A stretch of 64,000 nt of DNA from Dyadobacter sp. 676 (lineage in GTDB: Bacteria; Bacteroidota; Bacteroidia; Cytophagales; Spirosomataceae). The first letter of the stretch is position 1. Each line of letters starts with the position of its first letter. Of the stretch, positions 54,630 through 63,239 are shown in pieces. The position numbers and the translations under genes are program-made. Location of the stretch: positions 5,749,001 to 5,813,000 of the forward strand of contig NZ_CP159289.1 of NCBI RefSeq assembly GCF_040448675.1, read 5' to 3'. A model generated the notes under the pieces. It was not told where the DNA came from, ran no database searches, and was given only the letters and a program-made list of their open reading frames with translations.

Positions 54630-55097
54630 CTATGCTTTGCCGCCGCTCAGCACATTCTGCCACTCTTTCAGTTCCGCCCATTTGCCCGAAGCCGCCATTT
54701 CGGCCTGTTTTGGCCAGCTTTCCGGGTCGTGTACCTGAAAACGCGGCCCGCCCTGGCCGAGGATTTCCCTGATGGTTTCGGGAGAAGTATTACTTAGCTG
54801 TACGTAAGTCCGGATACCCGATTCGTTCAAAAGTTTCTCGATGGCGGGGCCGATCCCTTCCACCACTTTCAGGTCGTCGAATGTTGCCGCAGCGGGCTTT
54901 TGAACCGCAAGCAACGCGACACTTTGATGGCACTGTTCGACTTCCGTGTCCAGTTGCGCCAGCCGGGCCTGCAAGCCGGCGATCGTGCCGTTACCCCTGC
55001 GGTAGCCGATTATGTAACCTATCACACCCGGAATTATTAACATCAGCAGATGTTGCCACCAGGCATTCGTAAGATCAAGCGGATTTAATTGGAACAT
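54630..55097 (-). CDS. Membrane-tethered HhH protein, copy 2
   Basis: 155 residues with the same plan as its neighbour: membrane helix (about 14-32), short coiled coil (40-60), HhH (76-95; LKVVEGIGPAIEKLLNESGI) and the tail HDPESWPKQAEMAASGKW, ELKEWQNVLSGG. Both keep the GIGP loop. Duplication followed by divergence is clear from the shared order. It follows the OmpA gene by 34 bases and precedes copy 1 by 50, so the three form one operon. Confidence 0.8.
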   Translation of the reverse strand: MFQLNPLDLTNAWWQHLLMLIIPGVIGYIIGYRRGNGTIAGLQARLAQLDTEVEQCHQSVALLAVQKPAAATFDDLKVVEGIGPAIEKLLNESGIRTYVQLSNTSPETIREILGQGGPRFQVHDPESWPKQAEMAASGKWAELKEWQNVLSGGKA

Positions 55098-55131
55098 ATC
55101 TTGTCAATTATTAAGTTGAACATCTGCCGTA

Positions 55132-56025
55132 TCATTGAACGATAATCTCTACACGACGGTTGGCGGCCCTTCCTTCGGCGGTACTATTGGATTCCTTGGG
55201 GCTGGCTTGTCCTTTGGCCGCCGTCACCAGCTGATCCTCCGGTAACCCTGCCGAAACCAGCTGCCGCTTCACTTCATCCGCCCGCTTTCTGGACAGTTGC
55301 ACGTTGCCTGCCTGATTTCCGGTGTTGTCGGTGTGGCCCGTCAGCAAGAGTTTTTTGTCCTTATTGGCGGCGAGGTATTTTTGCGCTTCTTCGACAAATT
55401 TCTGGTTATCGGCGGTATGTATATAATCGGTGCTGCCCGTATTGAAGTAAAGGTCCAGCGGCTTGAACAGGCCCTGGTATTTCTGGGCCCCCGCAAGCGC
55501 ATCCTCGGTGGTCGGTTCCTGCGTCCCGAATGCGAAGCCGATACCGCCGTTCAGCGAATCGGGGCTGAAACGAATTGTCTCCTGTAACTCGCTGGCGGTC
55601 ACCAGCGAGGCGGCTGGCAGGCCCATGTCGACGTAGTACTGCCTGATCCCCTCCGCCCGTGCAATGCCCAGGTCGGACCATTTCGAATCATTGACCTCCG
55701 AGGAGTGGTAGTAGCCGGTAATGGTCAGCTTTTTCTTCGGATTGGCGCGCAGGTAAGCCGCGAGGGAATCGAGCTCCTTTTTCACGGCGGTAAGGTTGGC
55801 GGCTGCGCCTGATTTCGCAAAACCGAAATTCCCCGGGGAAACCAACGACAGGCCGGCTCCGTCGGTAATGCGCAAAGGAACAATTTCGACGGCTTCAACC
55901 GAAGGCGCGTCGGCAGGGACGAGCGACGCGTCGCATAACTGCTTAATCTTGCATACATGCCACCAGGTGGCCCCCGCCATCCAAACGGCCAGGGCGATCC
56001 ACCAGAACGTAGAATTCTTTGACAT
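55132..56025 (-). CDS. OmpA-family protein with a doubled C-terminal-like domain
   Basis: 297 residues. An uncleaved-looking N-terminal membrane helix (FWWIALAVWMAGATWWHV) suggests inner-membrane anchoring. A degenerate OmpA-like domain (about 75-150; LTITGYYHSSEVND, ARAEGIRQYYVDMGLP) is followed by a canonical one (about 190-297; YFNTGSTDY, LLTGHTDNTGNQAGN, LSRKRADEVKRQL, NRRVEI) that should bind peptidoglycan. It is first in the operon with the two HhH proteins. Confidence 0.88.
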   Translation of the reverse strand: MSKNSTFWWIALAVWMAGATWWHVCKIKQLCDASLVPADAPSVEAVEIVPLRITDGAGLSLVSPGNFGFAKSGAAANLTAVKKELDSLAAYLRANPKKKLTITGYYHSSEVNDSKWSDLGIARAEGIRQYYVDMGLPAASLVTASELQETIRFSPDSLNGGIGFAFGTQEPTTEDALAGAQKYQGLFKPLDLYFNTGSTDYIHTADNQKFVEEAQKYLAANKDKKLLLTGHTDNTGNQAGNVQLSRKRADEVKRQLVSAGLPEDQLVTAAKGQASPKESNSTAEGRAANRRVEIIVQ

Positions 56026-56336
56026 ACATAAATGGTTTTAGTTGACTAGTAGGTGCCGGGCCAGGAATTGCGTCGACGTCGAAAGTGAACAAAAGTTATA
56101 TATTTTTGTGAAATAATACTATCAATGACAAATTATTTTGACAATCGGCCCTGATGGCAAAACGACATGGACGTACAATGGAAGGTCCGGAGAAGGTAGC
56201 CGTCCTGTTTGGAAGATATTGTAGCTAAAATTTTACATTAATTAAGTGTTAATTGGTACGATTTGTTAGCTAATGCCGAATAAATTACCGGCTCTTAACC
56301 GTGTTTGAATTTCAAAACATCCCTTTTTAAACCTTT
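56026..56336. other. Divergent gap between the OmpA and Calx-beta genes
   Basis: AT-rich on the right, no gene seen. A -7-like TATTTTTG at 56101-56108 (plus) has no TTTG at the right distance. It must hold promoters for both divergent genes, but I cannot place them with confidence. Confidence 0.4.
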
Positions 56337-58067
56337 ATGAAAACTTTTACCTTGACGATGCTCCGGCATACTCTTACATCGTCGTTGGTGGCGATGACGC
56401 TTCTTTGCAGTATCTTAACGGATGGTTTTAGTCAGCCGCCCGTGCGGTACGTTTATCTTCAAAAGGTATCCGATGCAATTGAAGGCGGTATGAATGGCCT
56501 GTACAAAGTCGGCCTGCACTACCCGGTCCCGGTCGGCAACGACATTGTTGTGCAATTTGCACTTTCCGGCACGGCTCAGGCAACGCCCGGGCCCGGTACC
56601 GATTTTAATTTAGTGGGATTAAATGCGGGCAATATCGTTATTCCGGCTGGGGCGACGGAAGTATTTGTTGAAGTCGATGCCGGAAATGACGGAATAATCG
56701 AAGGGCCTGAAAGCGTTGATCTTCAACTCTTAGCCGCTATTTCGGCTGGCCAGAACATACCTGTAGATGCCGGCAACCGGAGCGCCCGCGTCGGCATTAT
56801 CGACGCCAATGCGGCCTCTACGACGCCCATTCAGGTACTGAAAGGGACCGATTTCTCGGAACCAGCCGGGCAAACCACATTTACCGTCAAGCTGGCCGGC
56901 GTCGCCACTTCCGCATGGCCGGTCGTTATCGGTTACCGGTTGGACGGCAATGCTAGGCCGGGTGTTGATTTTCAGGCATTCGGAGAAATTGTTATTCCCC
57001 CGAATACCAACGCGGTCTCGATTTTTTTGAACGCAACCGACGATCATATTATCGAGGGGCAGGAGACGATCTCGTTTAGATTGCTGTCAGGAAGCGCTAC
57101 GGACGGTGGGGGCAATGCTTTTATTTTTCCTCCCGATCCGGCCAACGACAATATCAACGTATCGCTTGCCGATGACGATTATGTCCCGGCCAACGCGGTA
57201 GTAAACCTTGTGAAAATCTCGGATGCCGCCGAACCGGCCGCTCCGGGGATTATCAGAATAAGCTTGCCCGGCGACTACGTGGCGGCATCAGTCGTTTCGG
57301 CCAATATCCAGTTCAGCGGCAGCGCTACGCCCGGCGGAACGGACTATATCGCGTCCCCGGCGGTGCTACCCGCTTATCACATTTTCGGCGATATTTACCT
57401 GAATGTCGTGGACGACACCCTCTACGAGAATACCGAAACGGCCGTTTGCACACTTCTGGGCGCTTCCGATTCAAACCTTTTTCAATATACCGCCGCTCCG
57501 GCGCAAAATACCGTCGGCGTGGATATTGCCGACGACGACACCAACCTGCCGCTCCGGCTAATCGGTTTCGCAGGCAATATGCAGGACAATGGCGCCGCCT
57601 CGTTGCGCTGGACTACCGCCGAGGAAGAAAATACGGCCTATTTCGAAGTGCTCAGGAGCCGTGACGGACGCGGGTTCGAGAAAATCGGTGTCGTACCGGC
57701 ATCGGGATCAGGTAACCATAATTATGCATACACCGACGGAGCCCCCGGTCCGGTGAATTTTTACCGTTTGCATATGGTAGATCAGGACGGCTCTTCGACT
57801 TACAGCCGTATGATTAAAATCGGCTGGAATCAGCCGGCACCGGTCGTTGCTTTTCCCAATCCCGCCAGGAACTATTTGACGGTCGATTTGGGCAACAGGA
57901 GGCCCTTGCCAAATGGAGCTAAGGTGATCGATAGTTCCGGAAAAGTGCGCAAAGAGCTGCGTCTTACCGGCGGCAGGCAACAAATTCCGATCGACGATTT
58001 GTTGCCGGGCTTCTATTTCTTATCGGTTGAAAGCGGTGAAACTTTCAAATTCGTCGTTGCCAGATGA
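56337..58067 (+). CDS. T9SS-secreted Calx-beta surface protein
   Basis: 576 residues. Signal peptide ending GFSQ, then three Calx-beta-like domains: around 40-150 (VFVEVDAGNDGIIEGPESVD), 160-280 (SIFLNATDDHIIEGQETISF) and 290-400 (VDDTLYENTETAVCTLL), whose ExE/D pattern binds calcium. A fibronectin-like module and a T9SS type-A sorting domain (VAFPNPARNYLTVDLG) complete it. Probably a calcium-stabilised adhesin. Confidence 0.85.
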   Translation: MKTFTLTMLRHTLTSSLVAMTLLCSILTDGFSQPPVRYVYLQKVSDAIEGGMNGLYKVGLHYPVPVGNDIVVQFALSGTAQATPGPGTDFNLVGLNAGNIVIPAGATEVFVEVDAGNDGIIEGPESVDLQLLAAISAGQNIPVDAGNRSARVGIIDANAASTTPIQVLKGTDFSEPAGQTTFTVKLAGVATSAWPVVIGYRLDGNARPGVDFQAFGEIVIPPNTNAVSIFLNATDDHIIEGQETISFRLLSGSATDGGGNAFIFPPDPANDNINVSLADDDYVPANAVVNLVKISDAAEPAAPGIIRISLPGDYVAASVVSANIQFSGSATPGGTDYIASPAVLPAYHIFGDIYLNVVDDTLYENTETAVCTLLGASDSNLFQYTAAPAQNTVGVDIADDDTNLPLRLIGFAGNMQDNGAASLRWTTAEEENTAYFEVLRSRDGRGFEKIGVVPASGSGNHNYAYTDGAPGPVNFYRLHMVDQDGSSTYSRMIKIGWNQPAPVVAFPNPARNYLTVDLGNRRPLPNGAKVIDSSGKVRKELRLTGGRQQIPIDDLLPGFYFLSVESGETFKFVVAR

Positions 58068-58152
58068 CGTACAGGCGTAGCGCCGGATACCGGTAGTGGT
58101 ATTTGTGAGCGCATTTCCGGCACGTTATGCCTTGTCGCGAAAAAACCGCGGC

Positions 58153-58181
58153 GCCTGGCCGTGCACGATGCATGGCCAGGC
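58153..58181. terminator. Hairpin between converging genes
   Basis: A 13-base stem with one G/T pair (GCCTGGCCGTGCA, 58153-58165; partner 58169-58181; loop CGA), 86 bases past the Calx-beta stop, followed by ATATTT. A second, smaller hairpin (CCGGTCA, 58213-58219; complement 58227-58233) touches the stop of the lipoprotein gene on the other strand. Confidence 0.65.
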
Positions 58182-58233
58182 ATATTTCCACGAGCAGAAA
58201 CCAAATGATGTTCCGGTCACGAAACATGACCGG

Positions 58234-58620
58234 CTATTCGCCCCAGGCGATTTTTTTACAGTCGCCGGCTGGAATTTTCGTCGGTGCTTCCGACCAGCTT
58301 CCTACCACTTTGCCGTCCTTGTATTGCTTCGCGCCGATCATGTGCGTACCTGCGGGCAGCGCTACGTTGCTGACCGATTTGGATGCCGGCGTGCCGCAAG
58401 CGGGTTTCAGAAACGACGGCCCGTTCAATACCGCTTTGACTTCCCCATTTACGGTAATATCTATACGATCGAATTTTGTGGAGCTGATCGTCGTGTAGGA
58501 AATGAGCGATCCCATCGGTTCGGGTGCCGCTTTTTGCTCGTCGTCCTTGCAGGAAAGCAGCATAGCTGCGGCGAGGACAAACATTTTTGCTGTGTACAGG
58601 GAGCTTTTCATTGTTTTCAT
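58234..58620 (-). CDS. Small lipoprotein, unknown function
   Basis: 128 residues. Start at ATG 58620 or 58611. Lipobox MLLSC before KDDEQKAAPEP. The mature part is about 100 residues with a conserved-looking pair of cysteines (PACGTPASK, AGDCKKIAW) that could form a disulfide. No family is recognised. It stands alone. Confidence 0.7.
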   Translation of the reverse strand: MKTMKSSLYTAKMFVLAAAMLLSCKDDEQKAAPEPMGSLISYTTISSTKFDRIDITVNGEVKAVLNGPSFLKPACGTPASKSVSNVALPAGTHMIGAKQYKDGKVVGSWSEAPTKIPAGDCKKIAWGE

Positions 58621-58908
58621 GACTTGCTGTTTTTTTGTTTTGATGGTTCAAAACTAGTTCCCAAGGCGCCGGGCGGGGAATTTTTATTCGTCGAAGCGTA
58701 GTGTTTTACGCTTGATAAGTGCCAAAACCGGAAGGAAACGCGGGAAACGGCAATGAAGCTAAAAGGGGATGGAAGATAATCCGGCGTCCTGGCCTGAAAA
58801 CGGTTAATTGACGATTTGCTACATCTCACTCAGCGTTTGCCCCGACTGCTCAAAAATTAGTTCGCCTCCCCGCCACTTTTATTAAATTTTTGCTCCAAAA
58901 ATGCATAC

Positions 58909-59343
58909 ATGGAACACGTCGGACCCACCTATGAGCAAATCAGGTTAGTTAAAAGAGAATGGTCGTTTTTAAAAAACATCCGTGCCCAGATTATCGGCGA
59001 CGTTTTTTTTGGAAAACTCCTTTTCGACTATCCCCAGACCCGGAAGTCCCTCGACCGCATTCTTTCCGACGGGCTGACGGACGACCCGAACGAGGGCCTG
59101 AAAAATCTGCTGGGAGGGATTATCAGCAAACTGGACCGCCCGGATGAACTGGCTGCACACCTGCAACGATTGGCGTCGGCATTGAAGACCAACGGGTTTA
59201 ACAAGGTGATTTTCAGGCGATTTGCCGAAAGTTTGATCTGGACATTGAAAAAGGCCTTTGGCTACGAATGGCCTCTGGAATCGGAGCTGGCCTGGATGGC
59301 CTGTATCAGCGCAATTGAATTCGGGATTTTTGATCTTCAATAG
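58909..59343 (+). CDS. Globin-fold protein lacking the proximal histidine
   Basis: 144 residues, all helical, with the pattern of bacterial single-domain globins: helix A YEQIRLVKREW, helix B/C IIGDVFFGKLLFDYPQTRKSL, helix E/F NLLGGIISKLDRPDELAAHL and helix G/H FRRFAESLIWTLKKAFG. Aligning without gaps from LQRL to IWTL with a typical globin (LQALGRRHVGYGV ... LLWTL) puts Leu92 where the haem-binding proximal His would be. The only histidines are 3 and 84. So if this is a globin it probably binds no haem in the usual way. It starts 13 bases before the propeller kinase gene and is likely cotranscribed. Assignment to globins is by pattern, not by search. Confidence 0.6.
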   Translation: MEHVGPTYEQIRLVKREWSFLKNIRAQIIGDVFFGKLLFDYPQTRKSLDRILSDGLTDDPNEGLKNLLGGIISKLDRPDELAAHLQRLASALKTNGFNKVIFRRFAESLIWTLKKAFGYEWPLESELAWMACISAIEFGIFDLQ

Positions 59344-59355
59344 AAACTATCAGGC

Positions 59356-62300
59356 ATGGCCGCATCTGCAAAGCTGTTTTTGTCCTTTTTTCTGTTCCTG
59401 TTATTGCCGGAACGGTTGCTCGGGCAGCTACCCGATTACAATGTGCAAATGCTGGGGGAGGGGAGCGGCATCAGTATGTCGAATGTTCACAAGCTGGTGA
59501 AGGACAAGAAAGGCTTTCTCTGGATACTGTCCAGGCGGGTTGTGCAGCGGTTCGACGGCCGCAATACCGTGCGGTTCGATGCCGAAGGCGAAGATTGGCT
59601 GGATATCGCGGTCGACCTGAACGGGCAGATCTGGCTAAGCAGCCACAACGAGCTCAGGACCTACGTCGACGATCGGGAGGGGTTCCGGGCGGTGCCGATC
59701 GCGGGCGGGCGGAAACCGAAGTTCAATTTGCTGGATATTACGCCCGACAACCAGGTGTGGGCGCTGAGCGGTAGCGGTTTGTACCGGTACGACCGGCGGC
59801 GGCGCGTATTTCAGCCCCATCCCATTCCCGGGTTGGGCGGCATGGTTTTCTACCGGCGGATATTCAGGCGGGCGGGCGAGGAGTTTTTTATAGGCGACAC
59901 GCACGCGTTGTTTGCATACAATTACAGAACGGGGCGTGTGCGCAAGACCGATTTCCATGCCGTCAGGGCGATTGCTCCGTTTTCGGAAGACATCCTGTGG
60001 GCAACCAATGCGGACCTGGAAATGTTCGAGCTGGACTTCCGCTCCGAGACTGCGTCGAAGATCGCCCCGGCGCGCTTCACTCCGGCCGCAACTTACCTGA
60101 CCATTAATTCGGTAATGCCGCTTGGCGGAGCCAGGGCGCTGGTTACGACAAGCAAGGGGTGCTACCTTTACGAACGGGGCAACGGCAGGTTCAAACGGGC
60201 CGTGTTTTATTACCAGGGACGCGAACTGAGCAATAATGAGATCATTACGGGCTACCGCGACGATGACGGCACGATCTGGCTCGTTTCCAAGCAGGGTATC
60301 CTGTTTTTTAACCCCGACCGGCATACCATTACCTGGCTCCGCAATTTTCGTAACCTGCTGAACGAAGAAAACAACGACATCCGGGCCATAACCGGCGACG
60401 GAGCGGGGCGGATATGGATGGCTACGACGGAGGGGCTCTCTTGCCTCGATCCGTCGACGGGGCGCTTCGATACATTTATGCCGTCGGTTGCCGGTGACCC
60501 CGATTTTCGTTTTCCGACCATCCATGCCCTGAATTTCGACGGGGAGCGCCTCATTCTCGGCCCCGGCTCCGGCGGCCCGCTCCTGATGGACCCCCGTACC
60601 GGAAGCTTCGAAAAGCCGCGTTATCCGCCGGGAAAGGAGGGTAATGCGCTCCGCGGGCAAGTGGAACACGATTACATCTATGGCATTCAAACCGTGGGCG
60701 GCGGTAACCAGCTAATCCTCGCCGACGCTTCGTGCTACCTGCTCGACCGCAATACCCACCTGCTGACGGAGCTCCGCTTCGCCGGTTCGGATTATATCCT
60801 TCAAACCGCCCGTACCGACCGCACAGGCAATATATGGGTGGGTACTTTCAAAGGGTTATTATATCTCGACGGGCATTTTCGGACAATTTATGCCGATAGT
60901 ACATTCTACCCCGGCAAGCTCGTCACGTCCATACTGCCACGGAACGACTCGACTGTCTGGGCAGGCAGCGTGGGGCTTTTCGAAGTGACGCGCACACGTA
61001 CCGGCCTCAGAAAGAAACGCATTATACCGGAACTGAAAACTTCGCAGATCACCAACCTTTATGCCGACCGCCACGGGCGGGTGTGGATCGCGGCGGACGA
61101 AGGTTTATACCGGTTTTCTGAAAAGGACCGGAAGCTGGAATGGTTCGACGTCTGGGATAATGTTCAGAACAAGCAACTGAACCCGGGCAGTATTTACGAA
61201 GACGCCCGCGGGCGCGTGTACTGGGGAGGGCACAATGGCCTCAATTATTTCGATCCCCTGAAAATTTCGCTGTCGCAGCAGAAGCTGCACGTGTACATTA
61301 TGAGCGTGACGGTCAACCACGAGGACACGCTTTTCAAGCCGAGGCAGTTCGATGCGGCATTCATGGCGACGCCCGGCGGGCTGCGGCTCGACTGGAACGA
61401 AAATTCGGTCGAAATACATTTTACCGCAGCCTATTACCAAAACCCGCAGAAGGTGCATTACCGTTACCAGCTCGATGGATTGCACACCGGCTGGGTACGG
61501 AACGGGCACAATAATGTCGTGCGGTTTTCATCGCTTGCCCCCGGATCGTACACATTCAAAGCGGCAGCGAGCCTCGATGGCATAAGCTGGCAGGAAAGCG
61601 GCGAGAAGTTCACATTCGTCATCACTCCGCCCCTGTGGGAACGGCCCTGGTTCGTAACCGTTTCGTTGGCATTGGTAACCGGGCTGATCTACTACCTCCA
61701 CAGAAAGCGGATCGAGGCCATTAAGCAGCGGCAGGCAAGGATTTATGCATTGCAGGACAAGGCGAACAAGCTCGAAAAAGAGAAAACGCTGGTCATGTTC
61801 GAAAGCCTCAAGCAACAGCTCAATCCTCATTTCCTGTTCAATTCGCTTGCCTCCCTGGAAAGCCTGATCTGGGACGACGCCGGGAAAGCCAGCCGCTTCC
61901 TCGAAGGGCTCAGTTCTACTTACAGGTATATCCTTAAAAACCAGAATAACGAGCTTGTGCCGCTGTGCGAGGAGCTGGAATTTGCCGCTGAATATGTCAG
62001 GATACAGCAAACCCGTTTCCGCGAAGGCCTCGATGTACAGTTTTCCGTTGACGCTTCCTGCGAAAACATGCTGATCGCGCCGGTGACGATCCGGAACCTG
62101 GTCGAGAACGCGATCAAACATAATGTAATGTCTCAGGATTTGCCGATGCAAGTGAGGATTTACCCGGAAAACGGCTACATCGTTGTACGGAACAATCTTC
62201 AAAAAAAGCGGTTTGTCGAAACCAGCAACAGGCAGGGACTCAAAAATCTTTACTCGCTTTATTCATATCTCACGCCGCTGCCGGTACAGCGCTTGGAGGC

Positions 62301-62397
62301 CGATGGCTTTTTTACGGTCAAAGTGCCGCTCATTGCCGGTAACGGAAAGGCATGCCACATCGAAACCGACATTTCCCATGAAAGCAATCATCATTGA
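59356..62397 (+). CDS. Beta-propeller sensor kinase of the LytS/YehU type
   Basis: 1013 residues. Signal peptide (FLSFFLFLLLPERLLGQ), propeller repeats about 25-690 (MSNVHKLVKDKKGFLWILS; GRVWIAADEGLYRFS), a Y_Y_Y domain (YRYQLDGLHTGWVRNG), one membrane helix near 764-783 and a His_kinase domain with His825 in QLNPHFLFNSL and an N-box NLVENAIKHN. The G-box near RQGLKNLYSLY is short, as usual in this class. It begins 12 bases after the globin-like gene and overlaps the regulator gene by 20 bases, so all three are translated together. Confidence 0.92.
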   Translation: MAASAKLFLSFFLFLLLPERLLGQLPDYNVQMLGEGSGISMSNVHKLVKDKKGFLWILSRRVVQRFDGRNTVRFDAEGEDWLDIAVDLNGQIWLSSHNELRTYVDDREGFRAVPIAGGRKPKFNLLDITPDNQVWALSGSGLYRYDRRRRVFQPHPIPGLGGMVFYRRIFRRAGEEFFIGDTHALFAYNYRTGRVRKTDFHAVRAIAPFSEDILWATNADLEMFELDFRSETASKIAPARFTPAATYLTINSVMPLGGARALVTTSKGCYLYERGNGRFKRAVFYYQGRELSNNEIITGYRDDDGTIWLVSKQGILFFNPDRHTITWLRNFRNLLNEENNDIRAITGDGAGRIWMATTEGLSCLDPSTGRFDTFMPSVAGDPDFRFPTIHALNFDGERLILGPGSGGPLLMDPRTGSFEKPRYPPGKEGNALRGQVEHDYIYGIQTVGGGNQLILADASCYLLDRNTHLLTELRFAGSDYILQTARTDRTGNIWVGTFKGLLYLDGHFRTIYADSTFYPGKLVTSILPRNDSTVWAGSVGLFEVTRTRTGLRKKRIIPELKTSQITNLYADRHGRVWIAADEGLYRFSEKDRKLEWFDVWDNVQNKQLNPGSIYEDARGRVYWGGHNGLNYFDPLKISLSQQKLHVYIMSVTVNHEDTLFKPRQFDAAFMATPGGLRLDWNENSVEIHFTAAYYQNPQKVHYRYQLDGLHTGWVRNGHNNVVRFSSLAPGSYTFKAAASLDGISWQESGEKFTFVITPPLWERPWFVTVSLALVTGLIYYLHRKRIEAIKQRQARIYALQDKANKLEKEKTLVMFESLKQQLNPHFLFNSLASLESLIWDDAGKASRFLEGLSSTYRYILKNQNNELVPLCEELEFAAEYVRIQQTRFREGLDVQFSVDASCENMLIAPVTIRNLVENAIKHNVMSQDLPMQVRIYPENGYIVVRNNLQKKRFVETSNRQGLKNLYSLYSYLTPLPVQRLEADGFFTVKVPLIAGNGKACHIETDISHESNHH

Positions 62398-63148
62398 AGA
62401 CGAGACGCTCGTAGCCCGCCAGCTCGAAAGAAAGATTGGCCAACTGGCGCCCGATATCGAGGTGACGGCCATTTTACCCAGCCTGAAAACGGCCCGCAAG
62501 TGGTTCCTCGAAAACGCCGAACCCGACCTGATGTTTATGGACATCCAGCTCAGCGATGGTATCAGTCTGGATGTTTTCGATTTTTACGATCTTAAATGCC
62601 CCGTCATTTTTACCACCGCATACAGCGACTATGCGATCCGTGCTTTCAAAGTGAACGGGATCGACTACCTGCTCAAACCGGTTCTCGAACGCGACCTGAA
62701 ACGAGCCCTCGACAAATTCAGGGAAAAAGCGGGCATGGTAACAGGCCTCTCGGCTCAAATGAGTCAGCTCATGCAAATGCTCACCAGGCCCGAAAGCGGG
62801 TATCCGGGTTACAAGGAGAAATTTCTGGTCAACGTTCGTCAGCACTGGGTGCCGGTCGACACCCGCGATATCGCCTGTTTTTGCAGGGATAATTTCAACT
62901 ATATGCACACATTCAGGGCCGAAAAATACCTGCTCGATTACAATTCCATGGATGAAATCGAGGCAGTGCTGGACCCGCGCTATTTTTACCGTGCCAACCG
63001 GCAGTATATTATCCATATCGACGCCATCCAGAGTATTACGCCGCATGAAAACCAGAAACTGACCGTGCGGCTCAAAGCGCCCTTGCTTTTTGAAATGGAC
63101 ATCAGCCGCGAGAAGGCGCCCGCATTCAAGCGGTGGTGCGACCGCTGA
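62378..63148 (+). CDS. LytTR-type response regulator
   Basis: 256 residues from ATG 62378, overlapping the kinase gene end by 20 bases (translational coupling). Receiver with Glu7/Asp8, phospho-acceptor Asp55 in LMFMDIQLSDG and the KPV lysine, then a LytTR DNA-binding domain (ending FYRANRQYIIHIDAIQSI). The frame upstream is open but inside the kinase gene. It is the partner of the LytS-type kinase. Targets may include the S41 protease downstream. Confidence 0.93.
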   Translation: MKAIIIEDETLVARQLERKIGQLAPDIEVTAILPSLKTARKWFLENAEPDLMFMDIQLSDGISLDVFDFYDLKCPVIFTTAYSDYAIRAFKVNGIDYLLKPVLERDLKRALDKFREKAGMVTGLSAQMSQLMQMLTRPESGYPGYKEKFLVNVRQHWVPVDTRDIACFCRDNFNYMHTFRAEKYLLDYNSMDEIEAVLDPRYFYRANRQYIIHIDAIQSITPHENQKLTVRLKAPLLFEMDISREKAPAFKRWCDR

Positions 63149-63239
63149 TCTTCTTTTGTCACCTGTAAGCAACTATTGCATTGCCCTTTCTCTCTTTGTC
63201 GAAAATCGCATAACAGGTTCATTATTTTACCGAAGTTTC

